Positions 1 through 5,680 of a stretch of DNA of 31,505 nt are shown here, one piece after another. Source of the DNA: Bacteroidales bacterium (GTDB taxonomy: Bacteria; Bacteroidota; Bacteroidia; Bacteroidales; F082). Position numbers and translations under genes: made by a program. The stretch covers positions 1 to 31,505 of the forward strand of contig JAGCCO010000025.1 in NCBI GenBank assembly GCA_017651645.1, in the 5' to 3' direction. The notes below the pieces were generated by a model, which did not search any database, had not been told where the DNA came from, and saw only the letters and a program-made list of their open reading frames with translations. Numbering within the stretch: the first letter of the stretch is position 1; each line of letters begins with the position of its first letter.

Positions 1-1
1 A

Positions 2-247
2 GAGATGCGTCAGGAAGCCTTTGATAACTGGGAGACTGGCGACGACCACGGTCTGCTCATCTTCGGCAAGGCCAAAGACCAAAACGGCAAGGAATACTTC
101 ATGGGCAAGAACTCGTGGGGTGACAGTGGCAAATACCACGGCATATGGTACGTCTCTGAGACTTTCGCCAAATACAAGACCATGAACATCGTCCTGCACA
201 AGGACGCACTTCCTAAGAACATCGCCAAGAAACTCGGTGTGAAATGA
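2..247 (+). CDS. C1-family aminopeptidase (bleomycin hydrolase/PepC type), 3' fragment
   Basis: This is the C-terminal end of a papain-fold (peptidase C1B) aminopeptidase of the bleomycin hydrolase/PepC group; the 5' part lies outside the window, and the frame is open from base 2. The fragment shows the family's closing region: the DDHG segment carrying the catalytic histidine, and KNSWG with the catalytic asparagine, followed by GKYHGIWYVS and the terminal KTMNIVLHKDALP block. These cytosolic or periplasmic enzymes trim N-terminal residues from peptides. The end at LGVK is close to the usual C-terminus, so the 3' end looks intact. A strong hairpin terminator follows 28 bases downstream. The family call is firm; whether the protein is exported cannot be judged without the N-terminus. 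Confidence 0.88.
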   Translation, partial: EMRQEAFDNWETGDDHGLLIFGKAKDQNGKEYFMGKNSWGDSGKYHGIWYVSETFAKYKTMNIVLHKDALPKNIAKKLGVK

Positions 248-275
248 CACGCTATAAAAGCGCTAAATAAAACGC

Positions 276-305
276 AAAACCCGCTGGTTCCAGCGGGTTT
301 TGTTG
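276..305 (+). terminator. Intrinsic terminator after the C1 peptidase
   Basis: A perfect 12-bp stem (AAAACCCGCTGG / CCAGCGGGTTTT) with a TT loop at 276-301 is followed by a T-rich stretch. The stem's A-arm and T-arm make it usable in both directions, so it could also stop transcription of the minus-strand tRNA genes. Confidence 0.85.
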
Positions 306-306
306 T

Positions 307-384
307 TGGTGGGACGTACTGGACTCGAACCAGTGACCTCTGCCGTGTGAAGGCAGCGCTCTAAACCAACTGGGCTAACGTCCC
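307..384 (-). tRNA. tRNA-Val (anticodon CAC)
   Basis: Cloverleaf on the minus strand: acceptor GGGACGT/ACGTCCC perfectly paired, discriminator A and an encoded CCA (307-309), anticodon stem CTGCC/GGCAG with loop TTCACAC giving anticodon CAC (reads GUG, valine), and a T-arm with the GTTCGAG loop. The D-stem GCCC/GAGC contains one C-A mismatch. It lies downstream of a second valine tRNA on the same strand. Confidence 0.9.
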
Positions 385-397
385 TCCCGTCGATGCA

Positions 398-419
398 AAA
401 GACGCTTTGCAGCGTCTTT
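398..419 (-). terminator. Hairpin between the two valine tRNAs
   Basis: Perfect 9-bp inverted repeat (AAAGACGCT / AGCGTCTTT) with a 4-base loop, directly 3' of tRNA-Val(GAC) on the minus strand. It may be a weak terminator or a processing element; the T-run after it is short. Confidence 0.5.
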
Positions 420-422
420 GTG

Positions 423-497
423 TGGGGCGAACAAGGATCGAACTTGTGACCTCATGCCTGTCAAGCATGCGCTCTAAACCAACTGAGCTACCGTCCC
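423..497 (-). tRNA. tRNA-Val (anticodon GAC)
   Basis: Minus-strand cloverleaf: D-stem GCTC/GAGC perfect, anticodon stem CATGC/GCATG with loop TTGACAG giving anticodon GAC (reads GUC/GUU, valine), T-arm ACAAG/CTTGT with loop TTCGATC. The acceptor arms GGGACGG and TCGCCCC leave an A4-C69 mismatch, and the 3' end runs into CACAAAG rather than an encoded CCA, unlike its neighbour. Confidence 0.87.
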
Positions 498-568
498 AAA
501 TGCGGGTGCAAAAATACGGCTTTTTCCGAAACCGACAAGTTTTTTTCTTCCTTTTTTTGAAAAAATTC

Positions 569-576
569 TATCTTTG
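569..576 (+). promoter_or_regulatory. -7 element for the dipeptidyl peptidase gene
   Basis: TATCTTTG matches the Bacteroidota -7 consensus TAnnTTTG, preceded by a T-rich stretch but no clear TTTG -33 box. It implies a start near 580, leaving a leader of about 17 nt and excluding the upstream ATG at 576. Confidence 0.6.
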
Positions 577-596
577 TGCAATCAAATCTATTCATT

Positions 597-2816
597 ATGA
601 AATTTAAATACTTATTAATCAGTTTGTTCCTTGTACTGGGAACGCTTTCGGCTACGGCCCAAGAGAAGAAAAACTTTGATCTGGAAGACCTTTACATGCG
701 CCCGACATTCTACGCCAAGAGCGTCCGCGGCATGAACTCGATGAAGGACGGAAAGACCTACGGCTCCTTCGAGAAAGGCCAACTCAACATTTACAACTAC
801 AAGACAGGAAAGCTTGAAAAGACTTTATTTGGCATCACCGACCTTACTCTGCATCCCGACTCGCTGCCCATCGGCTTGCAGAACTATGAGCTGAGCGAGA
901 ATGAGGATAAGATGTTGTGCCTGACGGATATGGAGAGCATCTACCGCCATTCTTTCCATGCCAATTATTATGTCTACGACTTTGCCACCAAGACCTTACA
1001 GCCACTTTCGAAGAACGGCAAGCAGCGTTTGGCTACTTTCTCGCCCGATGCTACCAAAGTCGCTTTTATGCGCGACAATAACTTGTTCATCAAGGACTTG
1101 AAGACAGGGGAGGAGAAGCAGTTCACCAAAGATGGCCTTTACAACCATATCATCAACGGTGCCCCCGACTGGGTTTACGAAGAGGAATTCAGTTTCTCGC
1201 AGGGTTTCTATTGGTCGCCCGACAGCAAGAAGATTGCTTTTATGAAGTTTGACGAGTCGAATGTGCGTGAGTTCCAGATGGAGGAGTTTGAAGGCCTTTA
1301 TCCTGATTGGTACAGCTTCAAGTATCCCAAGGCTGGCGAGGACAATTCCATCGTTGAGATTTATGTGTACGACCTCGAAAGCGGCAAGACGGTGAAGATG
1401 GATACGGGCAAGGAAACCGACATCTACCTGCCTCGCATCGCCTGGACGAAGGATGCCAATGTGCTGGCCATCCAACGCCTTAACCGCCATCAGAACCATC
1501 TTGAAATCTTGGCTGCTGACGCCACCACAGGCAAGAGCCGTGTGTTTTACGATGAGACCAATGACTATTATATCGATATTACCGACAACTGGCACTTCCT
1601 TGAAGATGGCAAGCGTTTCCTCATGACGGCAGAGAAGAGTGGCTACAACCACATCTACCTTTGCAACCTCGACGGGACTCAGGCGAAACAACTCACCAAT
1701 GGCCCTTGGGATGTGACCGAGGTCTATGGTTTTGACGGCAAGGAAGTGTATTTCCAAGCTGCAAAGAATACGCCTGTCGACCGTCAGATTTATGCCGTCA
1801 ACCTGAAGGGCAAGATGCGCGAGGTGATTGGTCGCCCAGGCACCAACGACGCCACTTTCAGCAACGACTTCAGCTACCTTATTAATATAAACAGCACCAT
1901 CAGCCAGCCGCGCCAATTCGAACTTTACACCAATAAGGGAAAGTTGGTGCGTGTGCTTGAGGACAACCATGAGTTTGCCGAAAAACTGAAAACTTTCAAC
2001 CTTGGCGAGAAGAAACTCATGAAGATCAGCGATCCCGCTTTCACTTTGCCCGATGGCACCCAAGTCGATGTGGACGCTTGGCAAATCCTGCCTCCCGACT
2101 TTGATCCTTCGAAGAAATATCCTGTGCTGATTTATGTGTATGGTGGTCCTGGCCATCAGACGGTGAACAATTCATGGGCCAATAGCGATTATTGGTGGAT
2201 GCAGTTGCTGGCTCAGCATGGCATCATCAGTGTGTCCATCAACAACCGTGGCAGCGGTGCTCAGGGCGAGGTTTTCAAGAAGATGACTTACCTGCAACTG
2301 GGTAAATACGAGACCGAAGACATGATTACCCTCGCCAAGTACATGGCCAAGCAACCCTATGTGGATGGTGATAGAATCGGTATCTACGGCTGGAGCTACG
2401 GTGGCTTCATGGCGGCCAACGGCATCACCAAGGGCGCCGATGTCATCAGCACGGCTGTGTCTGTGGCTCCTGTGACCAACTGGCGCTATTACGACAATGT
2501 CTATACCGAGCGTTTCATGCGCACGCCTCAGGAGAACCCCGACGGCTACGACCTCAACTCACCCGTGCATAACACAGCTTTAATCAAAGGCAACTACCTG
2601 CTCTGCCACGGTAGCGGCGACGACAATGTTCATTACCAGAACGCCATGGAGCTTATCAAGGCCATGATTTCGAACGGCAAACAGTTCGACCTGATGATCT
2701 ATCCCAACAAGAACCACGGCATTTACGGAGGCTACGAATACGGTAGCGGTGAGTGTCGTATGCACCTCTTCAACAAGATTGACAACTTCTTGTTTGAGCA
2801 CCTGCTGGGAGAATAA
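597..2816 (+). CDS. dpp4: Secreted dipeptidyl peptidase IV (peptidase family S9B)
   Basis: This is a 739-residue serine exopeptidase that removes X-Pro/X-Ala dipeptides from the N-terminus of peptides, probably in the periplasm or at the cell surface. Residues 1-22 form a signal peptide (MKFKYLL, hydrophobic core, ending ATAQ). A beta-propeller follows, with the DWVYEEEF motif (residues 191-198) whose paired glutamates bind the substrate amino terminus, as in mammalian DPP IV. The C-terminal alpha/beta hydrolase domain has the nucleophile in GWSYGG (Ser600), acid in GSGDDNVHY (Asp675) and base in NKNHG (His707). Length matches the family. The ATG at 597 was chosen because it starts the signal peptide, while the in-frame ATG at 576 overlaps the -7 promoter element. 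It is transcribed alone, ending in a strong terminator. The family call is very secure. Confidence 0.95.
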   Translation: MKFKYLLISLFLVLGTLSATAQEKKNFDLEDLYMRPTFYAKSVRGMNSMKDGKTYGSFEKGQLNIYNYKTGKLEKTLFGITDLTLHPDSLPIGLQNYELSENEDKMLCLTDMESIYRHSFHANYYVYDFATKTLQPLSKNGKQRLATFSPDATKVAFMRDNNLFIKDLKTGEEKQFTKDGLYNHIINGAPDWVYEEEFSFSQGFYWSPDSKKIAFMKFDESNVREFQMEEFEGLYPDWYSFKYPKAGEDNSIVEIYVYDLESGKTVKMDTGKETDIYLPRIAWTKDANVLAIQRLNRHQNHLEILAADATTGKSRVFYDETNDYYIDITDNWHFLEDGKRFLMTAEKSGYNHIYLCNLDGTQAKQLTNGPWDVTEVYGFDGKEVYFQAAKNTPVDRQIYAVNLKGKMREVIGRPGTNDATFSNDFSYLININSTISQPRQFELYTNKGKLVRVLEDNHEFAEKLKTFNLGEKKLMKISDPAFTLPDGTQVDVDAWQILPPDFDPSKKYPVLIYVYGGPGHQTVNNSWANSDYWWMQLLAQHGIISVSINNRGSGAQGEVFKKMTYLQLGKYETEDMITLAKYMAKQPYVDGDRIGIYGWSYGGFMAANGITKGADVISTAVSVAPVTNWRYYDNVYTERFMRTPQENPDGYDLNSPVHNTALIKGNYLLCHGSGDDNVHYQNAMELIKAMISNGKQFDLMIYPNKNHGIYGGYEYGSGECRMHLFNKIDNFLFEHLLGE

Positions 2817-2834
2817 TTGAATAGATCTATTCAT

Positions 2835-2878
2835 AAGTCAGCCCCGAAAGATGGCTTTCAGGGCTGACTTTTTTTTTC
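2835..2878 (+). terminator. Intrinsic terminator after dpp4
   Basis: A 10-bp stem (AAGTCAGCCC at 2835-2844, GGGCTGACTT at 2861-2870) with further pairing inside the loop, followed by eight T. It lies between the convergent dpp4 and metallo-hydrolase genes. Confidence 0.9.
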
Positions 2879-2890
2879 GTTCATTCTGTC

Positions 2891-3637
2891 TTATTCGTAA
2901 TGCCGGATTCGAACTTCAACGCCGTCATTCTTTAATTGTCCGGCCAGTCCGCTGACGTCTGTCTGCCCGTAATGGTAGGGGAACAGCACCTTGGGCTTGA
3001 TGATGCGGGCTACGCGTACCAGTTGTTCCGTGGTCATCGTATAAGGCTGGTTGCAGGGCAAGAAAGCAACGTCAATGTCCTTGACTTCAGCCATTTCGGG
3101 AATGTCTTCGGTGTCGCCGGCGATGTAAATCCTCAATCCGTCGATGGTGAGGATGAAGCCGTTGTCGCGGCCTTTGGGATGGAACTGCTGATGTCCTTCG
3201 GTGGTGTTGTAGGCAGGCACCGCTTCAACAATCAGCCAGTCGTTCATGACGAGGCGGTCGCCGTTAGCCATGACCGTTCCATAGCCCAACTTGTCAGCAC
3301 ATAATTGGTTGGTAATGAGTTGTGTTTCCGCTTTGGTGAGGGTGGCAATGGCCATAGTGTCAAGATGGTCGTAATGGTCATGCGTGACCAGGATGAAATC
3401 CGCCTTGGGGAAGGCACCATAGTCGATGGTGTGGTCGCCCAGTTGATGCATGGGGTCGATTTCGATTTCCTTGCCATCGTATTCGATGCGGATGCTAGCA
3501 TGCACTAAGGCATGAAACTTTACGGTTTTCCCGCTTTTGGTGACAAAACTGTCGGTTTCGTAAGGCTCTGAGGGCGTGTTGTGATGCCCGCAGGCGGCAA
3601 AGATGCCGAGGATGATAGGTAATGCTATGGTTTTCAT
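2891..3637 (-). CDS. Metallo-beta-lactamase-fold hydrolase, lipoprotein
   Basis: This 248-residue protein carries the metallo-beta-lactamase signature HxHxDH (THDHYDHLD; His86, His88, Asp90, His91), followed by GDTED (metal-ligand aspartate) and PYHYG near the C-terminus (last ligand histidine). This is the simple UlaG-like/'MBL fold metallo-hydrolase' arrangement binding two metal ions. The N-terminus MKTIALPIILGIFAAC is a lipoprotein signal with the lipobox cysteine at residue 16, so it is probably anchored in the envelope. The substrate is unknown; UlaG-type folds cleave lactones or phosphodiesters, but nothing here tells which. It is a single gene on the minus strand, convergent with dpp4 and divergent from the flavodoxin lipoprotein gene. 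A minus-strand TATTTTTG (3667-3660) lies 22 bases before the start. Confidence 0.88.
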   Translation of the reverse strand: MKTIALPIILGIFAACGHHNTPSEPYETDSFVTKSGKTVKFHALVHASIRIEYDGKEIEIDPMHQLGDHTIDYGAFPKADFILVTHDHYDHLDTMAIATLTKAETQLITNQLCADKLGYGTVMANGDRLVMNDWLIVEAVPAYNTTEGHQQFHPKGRDNGFILTIDGLRIYIAGDTEDIPEMAEVKDIDVAFLPCNQPYTMTTEQLVRVARIIKPKVLFPYHYGQTDVSGLAGQLKNDGVEVRIRHYE

Positions 3638-3659
3638 GAGCGAATTGATATTTGACGCA

Positions 3660-3667
3660 CAAAAATA
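3660..3667 (-). promoter_or_regulatory. -7 element for the metallo-hydrolase gene
   Basis: Minus-strand TATTTTTG, matching TAnnTTTG, about 22 bases upstream of the ATG. No clear -33 box at the expected distance. Confidence 0.5.
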
Positions 3668-3706
3668 ATAAAAATCAATAGTCTGATGCCTTTATGAGTC
3701 GGTTTG

Positions 3707-3737
3707 TTGTTTCGATATAAACTTTTTTATAATTTTG
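3707..3737 (+). promoter_or_regulatory. Bacteroidota promoter for the flavodoxin lipoprotein gene
   Basis: TTG (3707-3709), 20 bases, then TAATTTTG (3730-3737), matching the TTTG/TAnnTTTG promoter; the coding start lies 32 bases downstream. Confidence 0.65.
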
Positions 3738-3769
3738 CCCGAAATACGAAACTCTAAATCATTAGTGAT

Positions 3770-4627
3770 ATGAAGAACTTGAAAATGATACTGGTCCTTG
3801 CGACCGTGACGCTGACCGCCGTCTCATGCGGTCCGAAGAAAACGACGCAAAATGTTGAAGCAGAAAAAGAGACTCCCAAGATGCTGGTACTCTATTACTC
3901 ACAAACCTCTAACACCAAGGCCGTGGCACAAGAAATCGCCACAAAACTCGGTGCCGACATTGAGGAGATTGTTCCCGTAGAGCTATACGATGGCGATTTC
4001 CAGGCTACGATTGAACGCGGTAAGAAAGAACTCGACGAGGGTGCATATCCTGAGATACAGCCGCTCAAAGCCGATGTTGCCAAGTATGACGTGGTTTTCA
4101 TAGGCTATCCGATTTGGTTTGGCACCTATGCGCCTCCTATCGCCACGTTCTTGAATGGTGTTGACCTGAGTGGCAAGAAGATCGTCCCGTTCTGCACCTT
4201 TGGTAGTGGCGGGTTGGAATCGAGCGTGAAGGATTTGGCAGAAGCTGAACCCAATGCAGAAATCCTTCCTGGCTACGGTGTCCGTGCCGCTCGTCTTGAG
4301 GCTATGCCCAAGGAGATAGACAATTTCTTGAAATCCAATGGCTTCATGGAAGGCGAATTCACCAAATTGGAGGAATTCCCTGAGCAGCATCCTGTGAGCG
4401 AAGAGGAAGCTGCCATCTTCAATGCTGCTGTAGGCGACTATCCGATGATGCATGCCCAAGCCAAGACTGTTGCCTCCCGCGCTATCCCTGAGGGCACGGA
4501 ATACCTGTTCACTGCTGTTGACCTTCCCCGTGAAGACCGTCCGAACATGCCGCCTGCGGGTGAGATGAAGGTCTATGTTACGGTGATAGGGGAGGAGACC
4601 CCTGTGTTTACTAGGGTAATCAGATAA
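3770..4627 (+). CDS. Flavodoxin-domain lipoprotein
   Basis: The 285-residue product begins with a lipoprotein signal peptide (lipobox TAVSC, Cys20), so the flavodoxin is envelope-anchored rather than cytosolic. The flavodoxin domain starts at about residue 38: LVLYYSQTSNTKAVA forms the first strand and the FMN phosphate loop (residues 40-53), and GYPIWFGTYAPP with CTFGSGGL are the FMN isoalloxazine-contacting loops. After about residue 190 comes a C-terminal region of unclear fold (EEAAIFNAAVGDYP, then the terminal MKVYVTVIGEETPVFTRVIR). Similar proteins are annotated flavodoxin or 'NAD(P)H dehydrogenase (quinone)-like'. It may handle electrons in the periplasm, but the partner is unknown. 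It has its own promoter, 3707-3737. Confidence 0.85.
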   Translation: MKNLKMILVLATVTLTAVSCGPKKTTQNVEAEKETPKMLVLYYSQTSNTKAVAQEIATKLGADIEEIVPVELYDGDFQATIERGKKELDEGAYPEIQPLKADVAKYDVVFIGYPIWFGTYAPPIATFLNGVDLSGKKIVPFCTFGSGGLESSVKDLAEAEPNAEILPGYGVRAARLEAMPKEIDNFLKSNGFMEGEFTKLEEFPEQHPVSEEEAAIFNAAVGDYPMMHAQAKTVASRAIPEGTEYLFTAVDLPREDRPNMPPAGEMKVYVTVIGEETPVFTRVIR

Positions 4628-4655
4628 TAGGCAGCATATCTAACCACTCAATCCT

Positions 4656-4892
4656 ATGCAAAACAAGAAGATCAAGGGAAGCCTTTGTGGAATCGTTGAT
4701 AAGATGAACGAGGCCTACGATGGACTCATTGGGGAGGGCTTTAACCTGGGAATGGACAGACGAGTCGTACCCGTGATGATTGATGGAACAGTGTCGGGGT
4801 GGAAGATGCAATGCTACCAAAACGACACTTGGGTGGATTTGGATGAAAAGCCATTCGAAACCATGGAAGCGCTGATTGAGTACTATAAATGA
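4656..4892 (+). CDS. Small conserved-looking protein of unknown function, possibly continuing past UGA
   Basis: A 78-residue acidic, soluble protein I do not recognise. It has a predicted beta-rich middle (RRVVPVMIDGTVSGWKMQCY) and ends EALIEYYK. It sits 28 bases after the flavodoxin lipoprotein gene and just before hypB on the same strand, so it may be co-transcribed with either. The frame does not end cleanly: after the TGA at 4890-4892 it stays open for 14 protein-like codons (VSAEDVPEKLLEKK) to a TAA at 4935-4937, four bases before the hypB start. Either the TGA is the true stop, a nonsense change has shortened a 93-residue protein, or UGA is read through. No signal peptide or known motif is visible. 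Confidence 0.6.
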   Translation: MQNKKIKGSLCGIVDKMNEAYDGLIGEGFNLGMDRRVVPVMIDGTVSGWKMQCYQNDTWVDLDEKPFETMEALIEYYK

Positions 4893-4941
4893 GTCTCTGC
4901 TGAAGACGTACCAGAGAAGCTGTTAGAAAAGAAATAATTGA

Positions 4942-5610
4942 ATGGACGAAATGCGAGTGATTGAAATTAAAAAGAGCGTCTTTGCCGACAACGACAAGGA
5001 TGCCGACGCGCTGCGTGGCGAACTCAAGGAGCGCGGTACGTTCTTACTTAACCTGATGTCGGCTCCCGGCAGCGGAAAGACGACGACACTGATACAGACC
5101 ATCAACCGCCTGAAGGATAAAATCCGTGTGGCGGTAATGGAAGCCGACATCGACAGCGACGTGGATGCACGTAAGATGAAGGAGGCTACCGGAGTGGAAT
5201 CCATACAGCTGCATACGGGCGGCATGTGCCACCTTGATGCGGAGATGACACGGCAAGGGCTAGATGCTCTCGATGGTAAATACGACCTCGTCATCTTAGA
5301 AAACGTGGGAAACCTTGTCTGTCCCGCCGAGTTCGACACTGGAGCAGTGCGCAACGCCATGATTCTCTCGGTGCCCGAAGGCGACGACAAGCCACTGAAG
5401 TACCCGCTGATGTTCACGGTATGCGACGTGGTGATCATCAACAAGACCGACGTGATGCCCTATTTCGACTTTGACCTTGAGCGATGCCGCGAATACATCT
5501 GCCAACGCAACCCCAAAGCCATAGTCTTCCCCATCTGTGCCAAAACCGGCGACGGAATCAAAGCCTTTGTCGACTGGCTCCTAAACGAAGTCCAGAACTG
5601 GAAAGAATAA
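4942..5610 (+). CDS. hypB: Hydrogenase/urease nickel-incorporation GTPase HypB
   Basis: HypB is the G3E-class GTPase that, with HypA, loads nickel into the active site of [NiFe]-hydrogenases (or urease). The 222-residue protein shows the P-loop SAPGSGKTT (residues 40-48), Walker B-type EADIDSD (68-74), the metal-binding pair Cys96-His97 in GGMCHLD, Cys127 in VGNLVCPAEFD, and the guanine-specificity motif NKTD. It lacks the N-terminal CxxCGC site and the histidine-rich stretch seen in some HypBs, so it is the short form without nickel-storage capacity. ATG 4942 and ATG 4951 are both possible starts. It is the first gene of a co-directional cluster with the Fe-S/FAD oxidoreductase and hypA. No hydrogenase or urease structural gene is present in the window. 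Confidence 0.96.
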   Translation: MDEMRVIEIKKSVFADNDKDADALRGELKERGTFLLNLMSAPGSGKTTTLIQTINRLKDKIRVAVMEADIDSDVDARKMKEATGVESIQLHTGGMCHLDAEMTRQGLDALDGKYDLVILENVGNLVCPAEFDTGAVRNAMILSVPEGDDKPLKYPLMFTVCDVVIINKTDVMPYFDFDLERCREYICQRNPKAIVFPICAKTGDGIKAFVDWLLNEVQNWKE

Positions 5611-5680
5611 CTCTATACTTTCCTCTCTAAACTTCATTACTACTCTAAACTCTAAACTTTAAACTCTAAACTAAAATACC
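5611..5680 (+). repeat. G-free simple-word tract in the leader of the Fe-S/FAD oxidoreductase gene
   Basis: These 70 bases between hypB and the next start contain no G at all on the plus strand and are built from variants of ACTCTAAA (for example 5642-5672). The same word family recurs at 8543-8605 and inside the transporter gene at 13620-13683. It would give an unstructured, A/C/U-only ribosome entry region. Confidence 0.8.

Noticed and set aside
996..2156. 386-codon open frame on the minus strand inside dpp4
   Set aside because: It lies fully antisense to a gene with complete catalytic motifs, has no recognisable domain, and is explained by codon bias in the opposite frame.
4890..4925. SECIS element and selenocysteine at the TGA before hypB
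   Set aside because: Only a 6-bp hairpin is present, without recognised SECIS loop features, and selenocysteine use is uncommon in Bacteroidales. Kept only as one explanation for the open frame.
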